Part shown: positions 7,957 to 15,647 of the stretch, piece by piece
Layout: each line of letters opens with the position of its first letter
How positions within the stretch are numbered: position 1 is the first letter of the stretch
From: Acetobacteraceae bacterium
GTDB lineage: Bacteria > Pseudomonadota > Alphaproteobacteria > Acetobacterales > Acetobacteraceae
Length of the DNA stretch: 27,373 nt
NCBI GenBank assembly: GCA_030039695.1
Contig: JASHVB010000354.1
Span: 1-27,373 of the forward strand
Reading direction: 5' to 3'
The notes under the pieces: model-generated
The model's database searches: none
What the model saw: the letters and a program-made list of their open reading frames with translations, nothing else
Told to the model about the DNA's origin: nothing
Program-made: the position numbers and the translations under genes

Positions 7957-8982
7957 ATGCCGCATGCCGTACCACGCCTCGCGATCACCATGGGTGATCC
8001 GGCCGGGATCGGACCGGAGATCATCGTCAAAGCCTGCCGACGTATGCTGCCGCAGATTGACAGCGGCGAGCTGCGGCTGCTGGTGATCGGCCACCGCTCG
8101 GCGCTGCACGCGGCGCGCGATCTGCTGCACGAGACACTGGATTTTGTCGAGGCAGACGCGCCGCTGGCGCTGCTGGCGGCCGGCGACGAACGCGAGCCGA
8201 TCGGCTGGGGCGAGATGACGCCGGAGGCGGGCCGTTTCTCCTTCCTAGCCGTCGAGCGCGCTGTCGCGCTGGCAAAGCGCGGCGCGATCGATGCCATCGT
8301 CACGGCACCGCTCAACAAGGAGGCGCTGAACATGGCTGGCCACCGTTACGCCGGCCATACCGACATGCTTGCAGCGCTGACCGACACGCCGCGCTCGGTC
8401 ATGCTGCTGGCCCACGGCGATATGCGCGTAAGTCACGTCACCACGCACGTCGCGCTGCACGACGTGCCGAAGCTGCTGACGCCGGAGCGCCTGCGCCGCA
8501 CCATCGACCTGACGCAGGACGCGCTGTGCGACCTGGGCTTCGAGCGTCCGCGCATTGCCGTTGCCGCGCTGAACCCGCACGCCGGCGAAGGCGGCTTGTT
8601 TGGCCACCAGGACATCGAGGTCACCGCGCCGGTGGTCCAGCAATGCCGCGCCGAGGGCCTGGACGTGACTGGGCCGGTGCCCGGCGACACTGTATTCGTA
8701 AAGCTCCGGGCACGGCAGTTCGATGCGGTGGTCGCGATGTACCACGACCAGGGGCACATTCCGGTCAAGCTGCTAGGATTTGATGTCGATCCTGCGACCG
8801 GCGTCTGGCGCGCGCTGTCGGGCGTGAACATAACGCTGGGGCTGCCAATCATCCGTACCTCGGTCGATCACGGCACGGCGTTCGACATCGCCGGCAAGGG
8901 GATCGCTAATGAGGACAGCCTGATCGAGGCGATCGACTACGCGCTGCGACTGACGTCGAACCGAAGGGCACGGAAAGCTTGA
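7957..8982 (+). CDS. pdxA: 4-hydroxythreonine-4-phosphate dehydrogenase (PdxA family)
   Basis: A 341-residue PdxA-family enzyme, which oxidises and decarboxylates 4-phosphohydroxy-L-threonine with NAD in pyridoxal phosphate synthesis. The signature MGDPAGIGPE (12-21) opens the protein. Metal-binding histidines are seen at His164 (THVAL), His208 (NPHAGEGG) and His263 (MYHDQGHIPVK). TSVDHGTAFDIAGKG near the C-terminus is strongly conserved. The start at 7957 is supported by GCAGGAG 8 bases upstream; an in-frame start at 7882 would add 25 unconserved residues. In many proteobacteria pdxA sits with surA and ksgA, which are absent here. A PdxA2-type paralogue acting on a sugar-acid phosphate is therefore possible, although the DUF1537 kinase typical of those loci is also absent. 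Confidence 0.9.
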   Translation: MPHAVPRLAITMGDPAGIGPEIIVKACRRMLPQIDSGELRLLVIGHRSALHAARDLLHETLDFVEADAPLALLAAGDEREPIGWGEMTPEAGRFSFLAVERAVALAKRGAIDAIVTAPLNKEALNMAGHRYAGHTDMLAALTDTPRSVMLLAHGDMRVSHVTTHVALHDVPKLLTPERLRRTIDLTQDALCDLGFERPRIAVAALNPHAGEGGLFGHQDIEVTAPVVQQCRAEGLDVTGPVPGDTVFVKLRARQFDAVVAMYHDQGHIPVKLLGFDVDPATGVWRALSGVNITLGLPIIRTSVDHGTAFDIAGKGIANEDSLIEAIDYALRLTSNRRARKA

Positions 8983-9051
8983 TTTCAATCAATGGCACGG
9001 CGGCGGATTGGTGGCAGCGTGTACGTTAGCCACCGGTAAAGGAGAGCCGCG

Positions 9052-9471
9052 ATGAACCGGGAGATGGCGGAGATCATCCGCAACCAGCAGCCCGTGATGA
9101 TGCCAGCCAGCGCCATGGTCCAGGATGCATGCAAGCAGATGGCCGACCGGCGGGTCGGCGCGGTGCTTGTGACGGACCGGAACTCGCATCTCCTGGGCAT
9201 TTTCACCGGACGCGATGCGGTGAAGACGCTGGCGAAGGGAAAGGACGCGGCACATACGCATTTGCGGGACGTGATGACCAAGGAGCCGCACTGCATGCCG
9301 CCACGGTCCACTGCGATCGAGGCATTGCGGCTGATGCGGGACGGCGGGTTTCGGCACGTCCCGGTGGTGGAGAACGAAGTGGTGGTAGGGATCGTCTCAC
9401 GCGGCGATTTCCGCGGGCTGGAGCAGGATAGGCTGGACGAGGAGACGGGGATCTGGGAGCGGATGCGGTAG
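9052..9471 (+). CDS. Two-CBS-domain protein
   Basis: A 139-residue stand-alone CBS pair, a module that usually binds adenine nucleotides or AdoMet and senses energy state. CBS 1 covers about residues 8-60 with GIFTGRD (49-55), and CBS 2 about 70-122 with GIVSRGDF (113-120). No catalytic or DNA-binding domain is attached. The ATG at 9052 is preceded by AAAGGAGA (9038-9045), a strong ribosome site with 7-base spacing. It lies 69 bases after pdxA on the same strand, so co-transcription is possible. The partner protein it would regulate cannot be told from context. Confidence 0.9.
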   Translation: MNREMAEIIRNQQPVMMPASAMVQDACKQMADRRVGAVLVTDRNSHLLGIFTGRDAVKTLAKGKDAAHTHLRDVMTKEPHCMPPRSTAIEALRLMRDGGFRHVPVVENEVVVGIVSRGDFRGLEQDRLDEETGIWERMR

Positions 9472-9665
9472 TCGATGAGACCGCTCCCGCCTGCGTCCGG
9501 AGCGGACGCCAGCGCCGAGCGACACGTACGTGCGTACCCAGTTTGCACAGTGCGCGGACCTGTTTCGGCGACGGCGCTGGGGCCCAGTCTCCGCGTACGA
9601 AGTGAGCGCCGTCTCTCCGGCAACGCAGCTCGGCAGAGGATTCGCTTCTCACCGCGCCGCTCTCG

Positions 9666-10073
9666 TCACTCTCGCCGCCGCCTGAGCATATCCACTCCTG
9701 CCCGCACCGCCTGCATCAGCATGGCCGATACCGCGAGCGAACTGGTCGCCGCGTCGACCGCGCGGCCCCGCACGGCCAAGGCCTCCATCTCGACCCTGTC
9801 CGGCCCGAGCTGCGCTGCGGCCAGGCACAGCGCGAGCGCGATCACCGCGTCGCCACCGGCCAGCGCCCACGCCGTCCCGAGCGGTGTCCAGCCGACGCTG
9901 GCCTCTAGCCAGTTCCAGATCGCGACATGCGCGAACACCACGGCGCCAAGCAGCCAGACCAATGCGATAAGGCCGAGCCCGCCGCGGATCGCAGCGCGAC
10001 GGGCGCGGCGGCGGAGCCGCAGACCCTCCGCCTCGGCCGCGATCCGCGCGAGGCGGAGGAGCCGCACATTCAA
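9666..10073 (-). CDS. YqjE-like small membrane protein (phage holin 3_6 superfamily)
   Basis: A 135-residue protein with a basic, alanine- and arginine-rich N-terminus and two predicted membrane helices, about residues 31-54 and 65-88, then a soluble tail ending in RRRR. This architecture and its position right after a YqjD/ElaB-like gene match the YqjE family. Its start overlaps the upstream stop as TTGA (10070-10073), so the start codon is TTG; a GTG at 10067 is an alternative two codons later. Function is unknown in the family; the pair is thought to act at the inner membrane. The identity rests on topology and neighbourhood rather than on a strong motif. Confidence 0.65.
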   Translation of the reverse strand: MNVRLLRLARIAAEAEGLRLRRRARRAAIRGGLGLIALVWLLGAVVFAHVAIWNWLEASVGWTPLGTAWALAGGDAVIALALCLAAAQLGPDRVEMEALAVRGRAVDAATSSLAVSAMLMQAVRAGVDMLRRRRE

Positions 10074-10339
10074 CGGGTTGTCCGCCCGATTAGGTAGCCG
10101 ACACCCGCAGCGATCAGCAGAGCCAGCAGCGGCTGGTCGCGTACTCGGTTGGAAATAGCCTCGGCCTGGTCACGCGCGACGCTGGTGGCGCCGTAGACGG
10201 CCTGCTCGGCACGGCCGGCGAGGTCGGCGACCGCCGGGGTCACGCGCTCCTTCATCAGCGCCTCGACCTGCTCGCGGAGGCGGGCGATCTGTGCAGTCGC
10301 GTCGTCCAGCTTAGTTCTGGTCTGATCCGTCTGGTCCAT
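10070..10339 (-). CDS. YqjD/ElaB-like DUF883 membrane-anchored protein
   Basis: An 89-residue protein with the DUF883 layout: an acidic, heptad-rich helical region (about residues 8-65, with TAQIARLREQVEALMKE as likely coiled coil) and one C-terminal membrane helix (69-85) ending in GYLIGRTTR. In E. coli, YqjD and ElaB anchor ribosomes to the inner membrane in stationary phase; the same role here is inference. The ATG at 10339 has AAGGA 8 bases upstream on the minus strand (10348-10352). A longer frame to 10582 exists but its extra N-terminus is proline/cysteine-rich and unlike the family. It overlaps the next gene by 4 bases. Confidence 0.8.
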   Translation of the reverse strand: MDQTDQTRTKLDDATAQIARLREQVEALMKERVTPAVADLAGRAEQAVYGATSVARDQAEAISNRVRDQPLLALLIAAGVGYLIGRTTR

Positions 10340-10963
10340 GTGCGAATTCCTTGCCTGTCCGAACAAGTAGGTAGGACGGACGTTGCGCGGGTCCATACGG
10401 GCCGGGCCGCACGGTCGTGCGAGCAGGGGCGGGTACGGAACGACACGCCTTTCATATAGGTCAGTGCCGCCCCAAGGCGGAACATGGAATCCACATAGCG
10501 CGACGGCGGGGCCGCCGCGAAGCAACCCCGCGCGCGGGTAACTCGGGGAGCATCCGGTCAGGGGCGCTGGCACTCGTGGCAACCGATTGGGACGATCCGA
10601 GCCAGACCGTCGGGGTGGGCGCCACAGTGGGCATCCCGCGTGGGAAGGAACTCGCTATGGCGATGCGTCAGGAGAGGTTAAATCGTGCTTGGCCGGATCA
10701 GGTCCCAACGCGCCGCCGATTGTGACGGCGCCCTTAGGTGCGGCAATTACATAATGGCCCAGTGCGGTATGTGGGCTCCCGATTTGTCAGATTTACCGGC
10801 AGCGGGATCGAACCTGTTCCCATTTCAGGCCATCGCCCCGCTCGGGTGAAGCACACACTCACCGATTGCGATGAGTCCCGATGTTTCAGTGCTCCCATGC
10901 CGGAGGAGAGCACTGAGCACATATCGATTCGTCGGCTCGGGACATCAGCGATTTGCCTTTAGA
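10340..10963. other. 624-base gene-free stretch upstream of the YqjD-like gene
   Basis: This separates the end of the acyl-CoA dehydrogenase gene from the YqjD-like start; both are on the minus strand, so it should hold the terminator of one and the promoter of the other. Visible structure: a CCGCC/GGCGG hairpin with a CCAA loop around 10470, the palindrome CCCGCGCGCGGG (10527-10538) and the 9-bp stem-loop at 10886-10916. Open frames of 60-100 codons occur on both strands (for example + 10738-10962 and - 10734-10922), but none shows a family motif or a ribosome site. 10740-10960 looks less G+C-rich than its flanks and could be a decayed element. Confidence 0.4.
10886..10916 (-). terminator. 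Stem-loop after the acyl-CoA dehydrogenase operon
   Basis: TCAGTGCTC (10886-10894) and GAGCACTGA (10908-10916) form a perfect 9-bp stem with a 13-base loop, 48 bases beyond the stop of the minus-strand acyl-CoA dehydrogenase gene. On that strand it is followed by AAACAT rather than a T-run, so it is not a classic intrinsic terminator; it may stabilise the 3' end or mark a rho-dependent site. Confidence 0.4.
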
Positions 10964-12100
10964 TCACAGCAGCCTCTGCAGAATCAGCTTTTGCACATCA
11001 GATGTCCCCTCATAGATCTGGCACACCCGCACATCCCGATAGATCCGCTCCACCGGATAATCCGCCAGGTACCCATACCCCCCCAGCGTCTGGATCGCCG
11101 CTGTGCACACCGCCTCAGCCGTTTCTGAAGCGAACAGTTTCGCCATGCAGGCAGCCTCGATTGCCGGCTTGCCCTCCGCCTTCAGCCGCGCGGCATGCAG
11201 CGTCATCTGCCGCGCCGCCTCCAACCGCGTCTTCGCCTCAACCAACCGGAAGCCCACCGCCTGGAAATCGATGATCCGTCCACCGAACGCCTGGCGTTCC
11301 TTGGCGTATTCCACCGCATAGTCCAGTGCCGCGCGCGCCATGCCGATGCTCTGGGCGGCGATGCCGATGCGGCCGCTTTCCAGCGTGGACAACGCGATCC
11401 TATAGCCCGCGCCTTCCGCGCCGATGCGTTGGTCCTCTGGCACCTCCATGTCCTGGAACGACAACGCGCAGGTGTCCGACGCCTTCTGCCCCAGCTTCTC
11501 CTCCTTCCTCGCCACTTTGAACCCGGGCATCGACTTGTCCACCACGAAGCAGGTCAGCCCGCGCTTTCCGGCGGACGGATCGGTCGCGGCAAACAGCACG
11601 GCGAAACCCGGATGGTCGGCATTGCTGATGAACTGCTTGGCGCCGTTGATGATGTACCGGTCACCTTTTTTCACCGCATGCGTGCGCAGGTTCGACGCGT
11701 CCGATCCCGCCTGCGGCTCGGTCAGTGCGAACGACCCCACCGCCTCGCCGGTCGCCAGAGGCCTCAGCCAGCGCTCCTTCTGCGCATCGGTGCCGTAATG
11801 GTCGATCACGACGCAGGTCGGCGAGTTGTGCACCGACACCATGGTGGAGACGGCGCCGTCGCCTGCGGCGATCTCCTCAAGCGCAAGCGCGTAGGTCGGC
11901 GCGTCGATTTCCGCCCCGCCCCATTGCGCGGGCGTGGTCGCGCCGAACATACCGAGTTCTCCCAGCTCGTGCACGATCTCCGGCTCGATGCACCCCGCCT
12001 TCTCCCGCGCAGCGGCGTGCGGCGCGAGGCGCTCCTGCGCGAAACGGCGTACCGTGTCGATGACGATCGAGTCCGTGCCGTACGGCGTGTAATCGGGCAT
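10964..12100 (-). CDS. Acyl-CoA dehydrogenase
   Basis: A 378-residue flavoprotein that introduces a trans-2 double bond into an acyl-CoA and passes electrons to ETF. Domains follow the family: N-terminal helical part with DTVRRFAQERLAPHAA, FAD-binding strand region with FALTEPQAGSD, and the C-terminal helical domain ending in CQIYEGTSDVQKLI. Glu364 of IYEGTSD is at the catalytic-base position of short/medium-chain enzymes. I chose the ATG at 12100 because it gives the usual N-terminus and has AGGTG just upstream. Alternatives are an ATG at 12142 and a GTG at 12154 that overlaps the upstream stop as GTGA. It is the last gene of the gnd-gntK-SDR operon, an unexpected place for it. Chain length or branched substrate cannot be told. 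Confidence 0.92.
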   Translation of the reverse strand: MPDYTPYGTDSIVIDTVRRFAQERLAPHAAAREKAGCIEPEIVHELGELGMFGATTPAQWGGAEIDAPTYALALEEIAAGDGAVSTMVSVHNSPTCVVIDHYGTDAQKERWLRPLATGEAVGSFALTEPQAGSDASNLRTHAVKKGDRYIINGAKQFISNADHPGFAVLFAATDPSAGKRGLTCFVVDKSMPGFKVARKEEKLGQKASDTCALSFQDMEVPEDQRIGAEGAGYRIALSTLESGRIGIAAQSIGMARAALDYAVEYAKERQAFGGRIIDFQAVGFRLVEAKTRLEAARQMTLHAARLKAEGKPAIEAACMAKLFASETAEAVCTAAIQTLGGYGYLADYPVERIYRDVRVCQIYEGTSDVQKLILQRLL

Positions 12101-12150
12101 CGCTGCACCTGTTTTCTTTGGTCCCAACGATAGATCTGCCATGGACTGTT

Positions 12151-12915
12151 TCACAACCGACCGCCGTCAACCACCCACGATTGGGCGGTGCACATGCGGC
12201 TGTCGTCCGCGCCCAGCCACAGCACCAGCCGCGCAACGTCATCCGGCACCAGCTTCTGCTTCAGGCACTGCGTGGCAAGCAGGTTCTCTTCCGCCTCAGG
12301 GGTAAGCCAGAGCGTGATCTGGCGCTCGGTCATGATCCAGCCCGGGATAACAGTGTTGACGCGGATCGCGTAAACGCCGAGGTCGCGTGCCATACCTTTG
12401 CTCAGCCCCTCCACCGCTGCCTTAGCGGTCGTGTAGGCCGGCATGCCGCCCTGGTTGCTGTGCCAGCTTATCGAGCCGAAATTAATGATCGAGCCGCCGC
12501 CCGCCGCCCGCATCATCGGCGCCACTGCCTGGATGGCGAAGAACTGGTGGCGCAGGTTCGTCGCTAGGCGCTCGTCCCAGTATTCCGGTGTCACATCCTG
12601 CCAGTTGTGTCGCTGGTCGTTGGCGGCGTTGTTGACCAGCACGGTGATGTTGCCCAGCCGGCGCCCGACTTCGGCGATCGCGGCACGCAGCGCACCGATG
12701 TCCTTGAGGTCGCAGTGCTGATAGAACGGTACCGGCTGGCCGGCATCCCGCAGCGTCGCCGTAAGTTTTTCCGCGACATCATCGGCGATATCGACGAACG
12801 CCACACGCGCGCCTTGCTGCGCGAAATGCATCACCTCAGCGGCGCCGATGCCACTTGCGCCGCCGGTCACGAATACCACGCGGTCGCACAGACTGGGATA
12901 AGTCGTGTCGGTCAT
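12151..12915 (-). CDS. SDR sugar dehydrogenase, D-xylose 1-dehydrogenase-like
   Basis: A 254-residue short-chain dehydrogenase. The nucleotide motif is TGGASGIG (17-24), Asp42 in VDIAD after the second strand favours NAD over NADP, NNA is at 95-97, and the catalytic set is Ser148, Tyr161 and Lys165. Several stretches recall the Caulobacter NAD-dependent D-xylose dehydrogenase from memory: YPSL at the start, NDQRH (99-103), YWDER (112-116), NFGSISWH (145-152) and QCLKQKLVP (216-224). It would oxidise an aldose at C1 to its lactone. It overlaps the upstream gluconokinase stop as ATGA (12912-12915) and has GAGGA about 8 bases before the start. Next to gluconokinase and 6-phosphogluconate dehydrogenase, glucose or a related aldose is as likely a substrate as xylose. 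Confidence 0.88.
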   Translation of the reverse strand: MTDTTYPSLCDRVVFVTGGASGIGAAEVMHFAQQGARVAFVDIADDVAEKLTATLRDAGQPVPFYQHCDLKDIGALRAAIAEVGRRLGNITVLVNNAANDQRHNWQDVTPEYWDERLATNLRHQFFAIQAVAPMMRAAGGGSIINFGSISWHSNQGGMPAYTTAKAAVEGLSKGMARDLGVYAIRVNTVIPGWIMTERQITLWLTPEAEENLLATQCLKQKLVPDDVARLVLWLGADDSRMCTAQSWVVDGGRL

Positions 12916-13424
12916 GTGGTGTGTCCTCGCTGATCGAGCTGGCGTTCCAGGTCGTCGACGATCGCTTCCGCCGGCGGCTCGATGGACAGAACGATCGGGT
13001 TCTCGTCGGGGCCGGGCTCTTCGAGCGTCGCGAACTGGCTGTCGAGCAGTGACGGCGGCATGAAATGCCCATGCCGCGCCTTCAGCCGCTCGGCGATCAT
13101 TTCTTTAGCCCCCTTCAGGTACACCAAAACGACGTCGGACCGGCCGCCAATCAGGATGTCGCGATAGGCGCGCTTCAACGCCGACGAGGCCACAACCGAT
13201 GACTCGCCACGCGCGCGTCGCGTGTCGATCTCCGCGGCGATCGCACGGAGCCAGGGCCAGCGGTCTTCGTCGGTCAGCGGAATACCGGCGGACATCTTTT
13301 CCACGTTGGCGCGGGGATGGAGTGCGTCGCCCTCGATCACCGACCAGCCGCGGCGCTTCGCCAGCAACTGGGCGACGGTGGTCTTGCCGCCGCCGGACAC
13401 GCCCATGATGACCGCAATGGTCAT
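12912..13424 (-). CDS. gntK: Gluconokinase
   Basis: A 170-residue P-loop kinase that phosphorylates D-gluconate to 6-phosphogluconate. The Walker A motif is GVSGGGKT (8-15). [38 protein letters not shown] and the segment ARHGHFMP followed by [10 protein letters not shown] are all as in E. coli GntK, and length matches (about 175). It overlaps both neighbours by 4 bases: its start lies in the gnd stop (ATGA, 13421-13424) and its stop in the SDR start. The product is the substrate of the upstream gnd, so the two form one metabolic step pair. There is no gluconate permease or GntR regulator in the window. Confidence 0.94.
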   Translation of the reverse strand: MTIAVIMGVSGGGKTTVAQLLAKRRGWSVIEGDALHPRANVEKMSAGIPLTDEDRWPWLRAIAAEIDTRRARGESSVVASSALKRAYRDILIGGRSDVVLVYLKGAKEMIAERLKARHGHFMPPSLLDSQFATLEEPGPDENPIVLSIEPPAEAIVDDLERQLDQRGHTT

Positions 13425-14407
13425 TTTTTCGGCGCCGTTTCCACGTGGCCGCCAAAGCCGAAGCGCATCGCCGACAGGATCTTCTCCGCGAACGTATGAT
13501 CCTGCCGCGAACGGAAGCGAACAAAGAGGGACGCGGCAAGAACGTCGGCAGGAACGGCTTCCTCTATCGCGGCCTCAATGGTCCAGCGGCCTTCGCCAGA
13601 ATCGTCGACGTGGCCAGAGAATCTATCCAGCCGCTCGTCCGTGGCCAGCGCTGACGCGGTCAGGTCGAGCAACCACGACGACACCACCGAACCGCGGCGC
13701 CAGACTTCCGCGATGTCGCCCATGTTCAATTCGAAGCGTTCGTCCGCCGGTAGCTTGTCGGATCCGCGGTTGCGTAGGATATCGAAGCCTTCCGCAAACG
13801 CCTGCATCATGCCGTATTCGATACCGTTGTGTACCATTTTCACGAAATGCCCGGCACCCACCGGCCCGGCGTGCAAATAACCAAGCTCCGCGCGCGGATC
13901 GCGGCCCTCGCGGCCATGCGTGCGTTCGATCGTGCCCAGCCCCGGCGCCAGCGCAGAGAATATTGGGTCAAGGTGCCCTACCGCGGACGTGTCGCCACCG
14001 ATCATCAGGCAGTAACCGCGCTCCAGCCCCCACACGCCGCCCGACGTGCCGCAGTCGAGGTAGCGAATGCCCTTCGCCGCCAGAGCCTTGCCGCGGCGCA
14101 CGTCGTCCTTCCAGAACGTGTTGCCGCCGTCGATGATGATGTCTCCCGCTCCCAGCAGCATCCCAAGCTGCTCGATTGTTTGCTCGGTGATCGTTCCCGC
14201 CGGCAGCATGACCCACACCGTGCGTGGCTTCTCTGTTAGAGCTTGCACCAGTTGCCCCAGACCGTTGCTCGGTTCAGCACCTTCGCGGCCGAGTTCCTGC
14301 ACCGTCGCCGCATTCGCATCCCACACCACGCAGGAGTGCCCGGCGCGTATTAGCCGCCGCGAGATGTTGGCCCCCATCCGGCCAAGCCCGACCACACCGA
14401 TCTCCAT
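13421..14407 (-). CDS. gnd: 6-phosphogluconate dehydrogenase, decarboxylating (short NAD-type)
   Basis: A 328-residue enzyme converting 6-phosphogluconate to ribulose 5-phosphate and CO2. The Rossmann motif [13 protein letters not shown] (8-20), [12 protein letters not shown] (91-102), [13 protein letters not shown] (119-131) and [16 protein letters not shown] (184-199), with the catalytic Lys190 and Asn194, are all present. The protein is the short form (about 300-330 residues, as in YqeC/GntZ types) rather than the 470-residue NADP enzyme. Asp30 after the second strand points to NAD use. The ATG at 14407 is preceded by a strong AGGAGG 8 bases upstream; a longer in-frame start at 14494 is not needed. 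It leads the operon gnd-gntK-SDR-acyl-CoA dehydrogenase, with a candidate promoter at 14439-14467. Confidence 0.93.
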   Translation of the reverse strand: MEIGVVGLGRMGANISRRLIRAGHSCVVWDANAATVQELGREGAEPSNGLGQLVQALTEKPRTVWVMLPAGTITEQTIEQLGMLLGAGDIIIDGGNTFWKDDVRRGKALAAKGIRYLDCGTSGGVWGLERGYCLMIGGDTSAVGHLDPIFSALAPGLGTIERTHGREGRDPRAELGYLHAGPVGAGHFVKMVHNGIEYGMMQAFAEGFDILRNRGSDKLPADERFELNMGDIAEVWRRGSVVSSWLLDLTASALATDERLDRFSGHVDDSGEGRWTIEAAIEEAVPADVLAASLFVRFRSRQDHTFAEKILSAMRFGFGGHVETAPKK

Positions 14408-14438
14408 TGCACCCCCTCCTGCGCTCCACCTCCCTGGT

Positions 14439-14467
14439 ATGAGTCGGTGCGCGTCGGGCCGGGTCAA
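14439..14467 (-). promoter_or_regulatory. Candidate promoter of the gnd operon
   Basis: On the minus strand TTGACC (14462-14467, 5 of 6 to the -35 consensus) is followed after 17 bases by ACTCAT (14439-14444, 3 of 6 to the -10). Transcription would start near 14432, about 25 bases before gnd. The fit is moderate and rests only on inspection. The 107-base gap also has to carry the promoter of the divergent aldolase gene. Confidence 0.35.
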
Positions 14468-14514
14468 GCCCACGGCGGCGTGAAACCTCGCCAAACGGAG
14501 CCAGCCCCATCAGT

Positions 14515-15189
14515 ATGCTGCGCATGAGACGCCCCGGACGACGCGCACCCGAGCCACCGCGCGCAGCGCTGGTCTCGCTCTATCGCGAGCTGGCACGGCG
14601 CGGCATGAACGCCGGCAGCTCCGGCAATGTCAGCGCGCGCACGCGGACGGGCATGCTCATCACGCCGTCGGGGTGTTCTGCCGACACGTTGACAGCACGC
14701 GGGTTGGTGGCGATGGCGCTGGACGGTGCGGCGCGCGGCAAGACGACACCGTCGTCGGAATGGTCGATGCACGCGGCGGTCTACGCCGCCTTCCCTGCCG
14801 CTTCGTGGATCGTGCACACGCACGCCGATGCCTGCACGGCGCTCGCGTGTCTGAACGAGGGGCTGCCAGGCTTCCACTACATGGTCACACGCTTCGGCGG
14901 CGATGACGTGCGCTGTGCCCCGTACGTTACGTTCGGCACCCCGGACCTGGCGGTTCTCGCGGCGCAGGCGATGCAGGGCCGCACCGCCTGTCTGCTCGGC
15001 AATCATGGAATGATCGTGCACGGGCGAACGATGCAGGAAGCGCTGACCAGTTCCGTGCTGCTGGAGACACTGTGTCGTCAGTATCTGCTCGGGCGTGCGG
15101 CCGGTCCGGTCCGGTTGCTGACAGCGGAAGAAATGCAGGCAGCGCGTGAACGGTTCAAGACGTATGGTGTGTCATCAGAACTAAGATAA
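14515..15189 (+). CDS. Class II aldolase/adducin-family protein, FucA-like
   Basis: A 224-residue zinc aldolase of the L-fuculose-1-phosphate aldolase type. Compared with FucA the active-site set looks complete: SGNVSAR (36-42) and TPSG (50-53) for phosphate binding, SSEW with Glu82, the metal histidines His101 and His103 in HTHAD, and His164 in GNHG. It would cleave a ketose phosphate to dihydroxyacetone phosphate and an aldehyde; relatives also include epimerases and dehydratases. It is transcribed away from the gnd operon across 107 bases, suggesting a shared sugar-acid theme. Two ATGs are possible (14515 and 14524); the only GGAG (14497-14500) is 14 bases before the first, rather far. Exact substrate unknown. 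Confidence 0.87.
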   Translation: MLRMRRPGRRAPEPPRAALVSLYRELARRGMNAGSSGNVSARTRTGMLITPSGCSADTLTARGLVAMALDGAARGKTTPSSEWSMHAAVYAAFPAASWIVHTHADACTALACLNEGLPGFHYMVTRFGGDDVRCAPYVTFGTPDLAVLAAQAMQGRTACLLGNHGMIVHGRTMQEALTSSVLLETLCRQYLLGRAAGPVRLLTAEEMQAARERFKTYGVSSELR

Positions 15190-15647
15190 GTCGAGCCATC
15201 ATTGTGAGAAATGGAGCGACGATGCAATTCCAGTGCACCCACTGTCAGCGATGTACCCCTTTCTCCACTTGGTAAAGTCGATTTGCCGCATCCGGTCCGC
15301 GCGGGACCGTGCGGGCGTTATTGCCACAATGCTCGTATGAACGTCCTGGAAGCCCGGTGAATTTTCGGAGAAAAAAAGCGCCGTCACACTTGTCAATCTA
15401 TTCTTCGAGCTTCAACGACCTGTTCTGGGTGCATGGTGGAAAATTCCAGGCGGAGACTTATCTGTACCAACTATCGCCGGTCGCTGCCAGTGCGCTGATG
15501 TGAACGATATCGGCTGTAATCCCTACGGTCTTTCCGAGGTCAACGCGTGCGACGCGCCCATTGGCGCCAGCCAACTCGACCCGACCGCGAGATTCCCTGC
15601 CGACGCGCTGCCGCCCGATGTCGATCGATAATGTGGAGTGTTGATCA
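15190..15647. other. 458-base stretch of lower G+C without a recognisable gene
   Basis: Between the aldolase and the FabG-like SDR. Counting by hand, 15361-15480 has 57 G or C in 120 bases (48%), against 42 of 60 (70%) in the nearby coding line 15721-15780. Open frames exist (+ 15309-15503, - 15199-15396) but show no family I know. A very short frame from 15222 carries CTHCQRC before stopping, reminiscent of a zinc-ribbon fragment, too short to interpret. It may be a decayed gene or mobile-element scar plus the SDR promoter. The SDR ribosome site GGAG is at 15635-15638. Confidence 0.4.

Noticed and set aside
9475..10158. 227-codon plus-strand open frame opposite the YqjE/YqjD-like genes
   Set aside because: Its sequence is a Ser/Ala/Pro/Arg-rich mirror of the minus-strand genes with no motif, and the minus-strand proteins have family layout, membrane helices and a ribosome site.
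10800..10825. GGGATCGAACCTG, which looks like the T-arm of a tRNA on the minus strand
   Set aside because: The bases flanking the loop do not form the 5-bp T stem, and no acceptor, anticodon or D arm can be drawn around it.
11195..12133. 312-codon plus-strand frame opposite the acyl-CoA dehydrogenase
   Set aside because: It is His/Arg-rich antisense text of a clearly recognisable enzyme gene, and no motif supports it.
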